From positions 1-64,000 of the forward strand of contig NW_025919206.1 of the NCBI RefSeq assembly GCF_907164915.1: a stretch of 64,000 nucleotides of DNA, given 5' to 3'. This document shows positions 57,872-64,000 of the stretch, in pieces. The DNA is from Impatiens glandulifera (Eukaryota > Streptophyta > Magnoliopsida > Ericales > Balsaminaceae). The stretch's first letter is position 1; each line of letters begins with the position of its first letter. Under the pieces are notes generated by a model that made no database searches, was not told the DNA's origin, and was given only the letters and a program-made list of their open reading frames with translations. The translations under genes were made by a program, and so were the position numbers.

Positions 57872-57948
57872 TGGGAAGCGACAACGGCTAAGAAGAATTT
57901 AACCGCTGGATCATCCAATGTCTAACCTCTTCTTTATCTCTTTCTTAT

Positions 57949-57980
57949 CAAACCGGTAATTTTGTTGTACTACCGGTTTG
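57949..57980 (+). ncRNA. Conserved stem-loop after ORF A (E3)
   Basis: CAAACCGGT pairs with ACCGGTTTG around the 14 nt loop AATTTTGTTGTACT, 77 bases after the stop. The surrounding 3' region is not otherwise similar to E1 or E4, yet the loop core is kept and the stem bases have changed on both sides. Confidence 0.65.
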
Positions 57981-58255
57981 GTACTTTTATTAATGAAAAT
58001 CTTTTATTTCCTCTTCCATCAAAATCTTGAGAATATAAAAACATTAAATGCTCTACATCAAACAATATCAAATCAACCTCGGAAACATAAATATTCTCTT
58101 CCCAAAAAGCATGTCTAATCCGGATAGACTAGACACCTACTGATTATCCTTCCCAAACAGATTATTCCCTTGAAAAGTGTCAAGCATTTATGACCATACA
58201 TGAACGGTCTGATTTTTCAAAATATTTTCATTAAATGCTCCTCAACCGCCTGCAC

Positions 58256-58264
58256 TATAAAAGG
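58256..58264 (+). promoter_or_regulatory. TATA box of ORF B (E3)
   Basis: TATAAAAGG, 114 bp before the ATG at 58370, followed by a pyrimidine-rich leader (ttcttctctctctaagc). Confidence 0.65.
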
Positions 58265-58369
58265 GACATCACCCCTCCTCAAGCAAATCACACTTCAGAA
58301 ATATTCTTCTCTCTCTAAGCTTGAATCTTCAAACATTTATTCATCCGTCCCTTAATCTACTTTTCAAAG

Positions 58370-59128
58370 ATGAATGCCGAAATCCTAAAGACCTTCATTG
58401 TTGACTTCTATGAAATGTTGAACTACAGATTTGAAGAAACTATCTTTTCACCTATAGTCGAATCCGGTCTACAGAGGTTCCTTGAAGGTTCGAACACCAT
58501 CCTTGAAGAGGAGGTGTATGAATTCTTCAACAACAGACATGTATGCTTTTATGGCAGCATTAGGACCATCATTGACGGATCACACCATCGGCTCACCGAG
58601 GAGTCATTCGCCAACTTTTTCCACCCTCCATCCGAAGGATTTTCGGATTTTCCAACACCCACCTTTCCAGCAAAAGAGGACTACTCTTTCATTTTTTCCG
58701 GCTCTATCCATTCGGTTGATGATTACGGTCAAAAGGATAAACTCGCACCCCATTACCAAGTCTTTCATGACTTGGTCTAGCGGTCCGTTCTAGGCCGAAT
58801 GGCAAACCAAAACTACTCCCGGGAGGTTTTCGACCTCATGATCGCAATCCTCACACCCTTGCCCATAAATTGGGCCTCATACCTCTTTAACAATATGAAG
58901 AAGCTCATTCACGCTCCAAGGGGAAGAATCGGTTTTGCTCCTCAGATAAGCCGATACCTGCGAGCTAACTTTCCCAACCTCGGACCGGGGGTTCCCGTAG
59001 GACCGGCCAACACCATGACCAATTCCATGATGGAAAGCTGGATAAGAAGAATTCAAAACCGGACTGGCAACACCGTGGAGGAATGGGTTGACAGAATGAG
59101 AGAAGGAGAGTGGTTCTTCTTCCCTTGA
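58370..59128 (+). pseudogene. E3 ORF B (one stop)
   Basis: 252 codons in one frame with a single TAG at 58778-58780. MNAEILKTFIVDFYEM, SGLQRFLEGSNTIL, VYEFFNNRHVCFYGSIRTI, FHPPSEGFSDFPTP, HYQVFHDLV, then after the stop FDLMIAILTPLPINWASYLFNNMKKL, IGFAPQISRYL and GPGVPVGPANTM. Clear ORF B homologue (EGFSDFP motif). Function unknown. Confidence 0.82.
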
Positions 59129-59143
59129 ATTTATGTAGTTTCC

Positions 59144-59180
59144 GGTTAATCTGGTCATTTTGTTGTACGACCAAATAACC
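59144..59180 (+). ncRNA. Second copy of the conserved stem-loop, after ORF B (E3)
   Basis: GGTTA and TGGTC on the left pair with GACCA and TAACC on the right around ATTTTGTTGTAC, 15 bases after the ORF B stop. The loop core is the same as after ORF A; the stem is interrupted by a small internal bulge. Confidence 0.5.
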
Positions 59181-59535
59181 ATTTATGATATTATTTCTTC
59201 CGGATTAATATAATATTTGTCATATTTCAATCTTCCGTCTTACTGCACAAAATCTCTTCCGGTCTTGAAAAACCTTCAAACATAACTTCATCCTTCTAAC
59301 TTATCAAAATTCAATCAAACTCTAAAAACTTGCGGTTAACCAAAACTTCTGGTTAAGGTAATGAATCTCAAAAACTCTCACTCGAATAAACCTCAAATTT
59401 ACCGCTCAAACTTACCGCTCAAAGCTTACCGCCCACGGCTTACCGCCCACGGTTTACCGCCTATTATTACCACCCATATTAACTCTTCAAAATTACCGCC
59501 AAAAGTTATTGTAGTAACATTTGGAGGGAAAGTTG

Positions 59536-59602
59536 GCGCCAAAACAAGGAATGAAGTGACGGTTCATCTTCCTAACTGTCGAAAACCGCTCACCTATATA
59601 AG
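59536..59602 (+). promoter_or_regulatory. ORF C promoter: E2F-type site plus TATA (E3)
   Basis: GCGCCAAA at 59536-59543 is TTTGGCGC on the other strand, an exact E2F consensus, within GGCGCCAAAA. TTTGGAGGGAAA lies just before it and several 'taccgcccacgg' boxes lie at 59420-59465. TATATAAG at 59595-59602, 113 bp before the ATG. Confidence 0.62.
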
Positions 59603-59707
59603 TTAGAAGCATCTCATTATTCACTCAAGCTTTCTCTCTCTAAATCCCATTATTCTTGCATTCATATCTCTTAAAGATCTTCATCTTCTCCGTTTAAACA
59701 CTTCACC

Positions 59708-62653
59708 ATGGAATCAGATCACGCACTATTCAACTACATCTTGAAGGTCGATTTCAATGATATCGAAGAACATGCTGCCGACGAACACAAAGCAGTGCTC
59801 CAATCCTTGAAATATTCTGGGCTGGAGACCTACCTTTCTGGTCCGTTCATCGTTCACCAGACTGAAGTTGAAGAGTTCTTAAGCACGGCGACTCTGACGA
59901 AAAGAACAATTTCTGCCACCGTGTGCGGCAAAGCTGTCGATATAACTGAAGAGGTATTTTTGGAAGCTCTCGATTTGCCTAACACCGGGAAAGATTTCAA
60001 AACAAGTCTATCGAAAGGTAACTTTGACACAGTCCGGGTGGCTATCTCAAAAGATGAAACGGATCTAGTGACTCACTCCAGCCGGAAGAACAAGATCAAG
60101 CCAGAATTCAGATGGTTGGTGGACATCATCTCCAGATCTCTTCAAGGGAAAGAAGGAAATTTCGACAATCTAACCAAACTAAAGCTGCAAATGTTGATGG
60201 CGATTGTTCGCGGTGACAAAATCGACTGGGGAAGCGTCTTGTTCGAATAACTTTGTGAGGTGGTTGCCAAGACAAACGGTCGGGTACAAGCCTATGCCAT
60301 GCAGATCGGGAAGATTATGCGTTTTCTTCACGTTGAAATCGGCGAAGGCACACCACTCTCCCCCTCCAAAATCTTAACTGCTAAACACATGAGTAAAAGA
60401 ACTGTTAAACCGGCCAAGCCGAGAGCTACAAGGGCCAAAGTAACAAAGGAAGCTGCATCGGCTGCCCCGGTTGGCGAGAGTTCCAAAGAAGTCGATCCAA
60501 AAGGAAAGGCTAAAAAAACTGAAGTCCCACAGAAAAAGGGGTGAGTAAAAAGCTCAGTAAGGAAAATTAGCAAGAAACCGGCAGATTCTGAGAAAATCCT
60601 TTCTTCGGGAAAAACCCCTAAGCCGTCTGATCCGCTGACCCATCCAACTCCAAACAATATAGTTCGTCCGATATTCATTCACTCTTTTCTTCGTTCGGAA
60701 GGAGAGACAAACTCAGTCGGACCGGTTCCATCAAGGCAAACCGAATCTTCGGGGAGCCAAGTCATAATGTCCAAGTTAAAGGACACAATAGTTAAGGAGG
60801 TTAGTAATCATTCACAACATTCTAAGTCTCTTTCTAAATATGTCAATGATGTAATCAATGATATTGGATTGAGAACCTCGGAGGCGATAGAGAATTTGAT
60901 TCAGTATGTCAATCGTGCTAATGAAGATGATGTGACAAGTACCCTTAAGGACTCTGATCAGGTTGAAGCAACCGATCACACCACAGGTAACCCGACCGAA
61001 GTAGCGGCCATCTCTGAAAATATTATCCCTCCGGTGCGGGAGGGAGAAAATGATGAAAGGGAGCCCTCCGGCTCAGCTGGGGACAAATCTGTTCCAACCG
61101 GATTCAACTCACAACCGGCCCAAGATGGACCATTCAATCCATCCACTACACCTGAAGGCCCATCTCAGGTTTCCAATGGAAAACATGTATTAATCGAAAA
61201 CCCTCTGGTGCAAGGAGGAAGGGACTCGCAAATAAATCCAACCGGTCCCAGTGAACATGAAATAACTCTAGACGCTGAAGTCCCGATTTCGGAGGAAGAA
61301 GAAGAAGCTATGTTCTAAAAGTTAATCGGCGATATGAATGAGGAGGCCGGAGGAATAGTCGGCCCGTTTCACTTGTGGGTCAGACTCTGAAGTGAAACCA
61401 AGCTCTCCCACATGATCCCCAACTTCACAGTAAACGAATATTGGAAGGAGCTTTTGCGGTTAGAGCAGGAGGCTCTCGAACTTGCAGGCACTAAACTTAT
61501 CCAAGCAGCCTATGTCAAAACGAAGTTGATTGACGAACATGCTAAGTTGAAAGCAGTAACCGAAGCGTTGATGAAAGTGGATGGAGAAGAATTAAATCAG
61601 ATGGAATTGAAAATGTTCATGCGGTTCATAAAGGTACGAGAAGACATCATCAATAACATTAACTGGTTAGAGGCATGTTGGATAGAAAGCTGCAAACCTC
61701 TTCTTCTACGTCCCAAAGAGTTTCAAAGTAGACCAATATTTCAAATCGGTGAATCATCCAAGTCGGCAGGAAACGGCCAAGAGGGACCTCAGCTGCAAGA
61801 AATTGAGAACGAAAATAACCGGGCTAAATCTCCAATTCACGTTGATTAGAATCTGGACCTCGAGCACATAAAAGAGATAATTACCGATACTATCGTTTCC
61901 TCATTTACCGAATTCAACACAGTCACGGACGCCAGAATCTCATCCATAAAAACCGAACTGATTGAGACGATTCAGACATCCATCAAGACAACGGTTGAAA
62001 AGTCAGTTGAAACGGCAACCGCCCCGCTTCTCGAGATGATGCAGGTCATGACAGTTCTAATTGAGGAACTGACTATGACACAAACGGCTATAAATCAAGA
62101 ACAGATTCGAATGGATGCCGAAACAGATCTCTGAATCCAAGCCGAAGAGGCAGACAAGGAACAGTTAATAAAGGAAACGGAAGACAAGGACCACGAGTTA
62201 GCCAAGAGATATGATGAGGCAGAAAAAGCCGCACAATCGGAATCTACGCCAACTCAAGTCGAGCACTAAATGGTAACAAGGAACAAGGGTAAAAGAAAGC
62301 AAATTGCGAGCTTGTTAAAACTGGTGGAACAAAGCGGCATTGAAGGTTCTCAACCGGTTGGTCAGTCTGAAGAACCTCTTGATGAAGAAGAAGAAGATGA
62401 TGAACACCTCAACCCGAGGAAGAAGAAAGTTGTAGCATCATCAGTCGCATCACCAAGTCAGGGAACGATAATTTCTCAACCATCTCGACCACCAAGACCA
62501 GCAGGCGGCCTCTTTCGGTTCAACCAACGTCCTCCCGAAAGAACAAGTCTCTTTACCGGCTGGTGCATGGACGCAGACAAAAGAGAGAGAGAAGGGAAAG
62601 AAGAGGAGGCTAAGCGAAAAGAAAAAGAAAAGGGGGGACCATCCGAACTTTAG
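59708..62653 (+). pseudogene. E3 ORF C (many stops, frame kept)
   Basis: 982 codons that remain in one frame over 2.9 kb although interrupted by stops at 60248, 60542, 61316, 61847, 62267 and a few more. N-terminal domain: MESDHALFNYILKVDFNDIE, SGLETYLSGPFIVHQTEVEEFLSTA, EALDLPNTG, KLQMLMAIVRGDKIDWGSVLFE, AYAMQIGKI. Then a Lys/Ala-rich basic linker with AKPRATRAKV, an acidic Ser/Pro-rich middle, helical charged segments (about 61400-61680 and 61860-62230), a basic patch TRNKGKRKQ near 62280, an acidic run EEPLDEEEEDDE and a Lys/Glu-rich end. Only the first third is clearly similar to E1 ORF C. The rest shares only character (charged, helical, basic C-terminal patches). Confidence 0.8.
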
Positions 62654-62801
62654 CTTATTTTCTTGCTTTACTTTATGAACTTATTTACTTTACCTATCGT
62701 CGTTTTGAAGAACTTAGTTATCTTCGTAAGATCTCAAATTTATATTATAATTAGTGTTTTTAAAAACTAACTTATTTTGAAACTTTTATTTAAAAAACAT
62801 C

Positions 62802-63032
62802 AAAAAGGGAGAAAATGCTAAACATATTTTTCAAAACAGGTCAAAATTAAATTTTCTCCAAAACCGGCCATACTTTACAAATTTTGAATATTTATTCTAA
62901 ATAATCAAAAAGGGGGAAATTGTTAGAAAAATTAAGTAGGTTAATTTTGAACCGGCCACACACTACAATTTTTGAACCGGCCACACACTACAATTTTTGA
63001 ATATTTATTCTAAATAATCAAAAAGGGAGAAA
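62802..63032 (+). other. Three polypurine tracts and a false LTR start (E3)
   Basis: AAAAAGGGAGAAA or close variants at 62802-62814, 62907-62919 and 63020-63032. The second is followed by TGTTAGAAAAATTAAGTAGG (62921-62940), the true LTR start sequence, for about 35 bp; then a tandem 25 bp repeat ('tttttgaaccggccacacactacaa') leads to the third tract and the real LTR. The first 35 bp of the LTR and the tract have thus been duplicated. Confidence 0.75.
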
Positions 63033-63033
63033 T

Positions 63034-63598
63034 TGTTAGAAAAATTAAGTAGGTTAATTTTAGCCGGCCAGAAAACATAATTAATCTAAATCTTCATGTG
63101 CAGGAACAGATCAAGCCGTATAAACCGGTTGGAGAACATACCAAAGCAATCCGACTCCAAATGATCAAGTAATGATCAAGAGGAACCGACTTCAACATCT
63201 CAACCAGACCGGCTAACAAGAAAGTTCTCAATTCCAGCCGGATCATACTACGAAAAGATCAACCGGAAACCTCGAAATATAAGATGACGTAATATGACGA
63301 GATAAATAATCCTTGGGAAAATACAATAATATAAGATCCGGATCAGAAGCATGAGATAAAAACAATGATGATCTGCTTATCCAAGATCCGAAGCAACATC
63401 CGAATCAGGTAGCCGGAACGTGCATGCTTGCCATGTGTCCAAAACGGCAAGCCGCTCACGTCATCAGACCCTGAACGGTGGACGCATGCTTGCCAAGTGT
63501 CAGAAAGGTGAAACGTGCACGCAACATCTCTGAACCGGCTTGGCTTCAAAATGACCAATCCTACGGAAAGAGAAGAAAATGACCGTTAGGACATTATT
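63034..63598 (+). repeat. E3 3' LTR, truncated in the window
   Basis: 565 bp matching 28197-28761 of the 5' LTR with scattered differences. It stops at 'gacattatt', four bases before the TATA box of the 5' LTR. The sequence that follows is the edge of a different LTR. Confidence 0.88.
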
Positions 63599-64000
63599 TT
63601 ATAGGATCGGCTTTATCAATAGAGAAGGGGGTCTGGCTAATGATGAAGTCTTATGAAAAACAGTTTGATAGAAATCCTGTTAGGGATTAATATCTCTTTA
63701 TATTCTACGCAAACTTGTGTAAACACTTGAAACAGATTCAAGGCGGAATTGTTTACTTGGGTTTGAAGCACAAGATGAAATATGAAAAGATGACAGAAAT
63801 GAAGAACACAACAGTTTGTTTATGGATGTTCGAAGAAACTCTACTACGTCACCCCTTCTTCCAACCACCGGAAGGATTCACAATAATAAGATGAGAATCA
63901 AATACAGTTTACACACACACTTAGCTCACTATTTAACAGAACACTTTCTGTTCAATTACAAAATGAAGAATATGACTCAGCTAATGGTGTTTTGATTCTA
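63599..64000 (-). repeat. Edge of an E2-type LTR
   Basis: Aligns with 22581-22960: 'tatcaatagagaagg', 'cagtttgatagaaatcctg', 'ttagggattaatatc', 'tttatggatgttcg', 'ctacgtcaccccttc'. Same (minus) orientation as E2, but clearly diverged from E2's own 3' LTR, so it is more likely an independent insertion into the E3 LTR than E2's 5' LTR. It runs beyond the window. Confidence 0.7.

Larger units (their letters stand above)
28197..63598 (+). mobile_element. E3: copia (Sirevirus-like) element split by E4, 3' LTR incomplete
   Basis: Parts: 5' LTR 28197-29400, gag and the first part of pol to 32174, then after E4 the rest of pol from 54103, ORFs A, B and C, polypurine tracts and a 565 bp piece of the 3' LTR ending at 63598. 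With E4 and one copy of its 5 bp target duplication discounted, the integrase reading frame runs straight across the junction, which proves the two parts are one element. Its own length is about 13.5 kb. It lies inside the E2 integrase gene. Confidence 0.92.

Overview
The window is nuclear repeat DNA from a plant, most likely a eudicot. I cannot name the species. The evidence is plant-type Ty1/copia and Ty3 retrotransposons nested in one another, initiator-Met-tRNA primer sites (TGGTATCAGAGC), decayed satellite-like arrays, and a chimeric insertion of plastid DNA (psbN, the psbH start, rpoC2). I found no host gene, tRNA, rRNA or CRISPR array.

Layout. 1-2292: plastid-derived scraps (649-1056), then a degenerate array of about 73 bp units. 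2293-15973: E1, a complete 13.7 kb copia element (1,317 bp LTRs, duplicated target AGGAT) inserted in that array. 15974-20454: the array remnant, AT-rich DNA and two more degenerate arrays. 20455-22560: a ruined Ty3/gypsy RNase H-integrase on the minus strand. 22581-28196: E2, a minus-strand copia element (3' LTR, one extra ORF, pol) cut by E3. 28197-32174 and 54098-63598: E3, a plus-strand copia element split inside its integrase by E4. 32175-54097: E4, 21.9 kb between 1,140 bp LTRs with target duplication AATTT. E4 itself holds a reverse-oriented solo LTR and a 7.4 kb inserted block from a relative. 63599-64000: the edge of an E2-type LTR that interrupts E3's 3' LTR.

The copia elements look like the Sirevirus lineage: long gag with one CCHC knuckle, gag-pol, extra genes between RNase H and the 3' LTR, and repeated polypurine tracts. 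Their unusual part is the cargo. E1, E3 and E4 carry three consecutive ORFs (A, about 250 aa; B, about 235-252 aa; C, about 860-980 aa) that share one N-terminal domain of about 200 aa and look like products of tandem duplication. E2, from a more distant family, has a single ORF of this kind. No transmembrane segment or signal peptide is visible, so they do not look like envelope proteins. ORF C adds long charged, coiled-coil-like regions and Lys/Arg-rich clusters.

Nearly every cargo ORF has its own TATA-like box 60-125 bp upstream of its ATG. Every ORF C promoter, and the E2 promoter, also has an exact TTTSSCGC (E2F-type) site. A stem-loop with a conserved loop and compensated stem follows ORF A in all four plus-strand copies. 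I read this as a retrotransposon lineage carrying a triplicated, independently transcribed gene cassette, possibly coupled to S phase. The sequence supports the architecture; the function is inference.

All gag and pol genes are broken. E1 is the least damaged: ORFs A and B are open, and pol keeps one frame with three stop codons. Gag and pol overlap by exactly 20 nt in E1, E3 and E4, with pol in the +1 frame.
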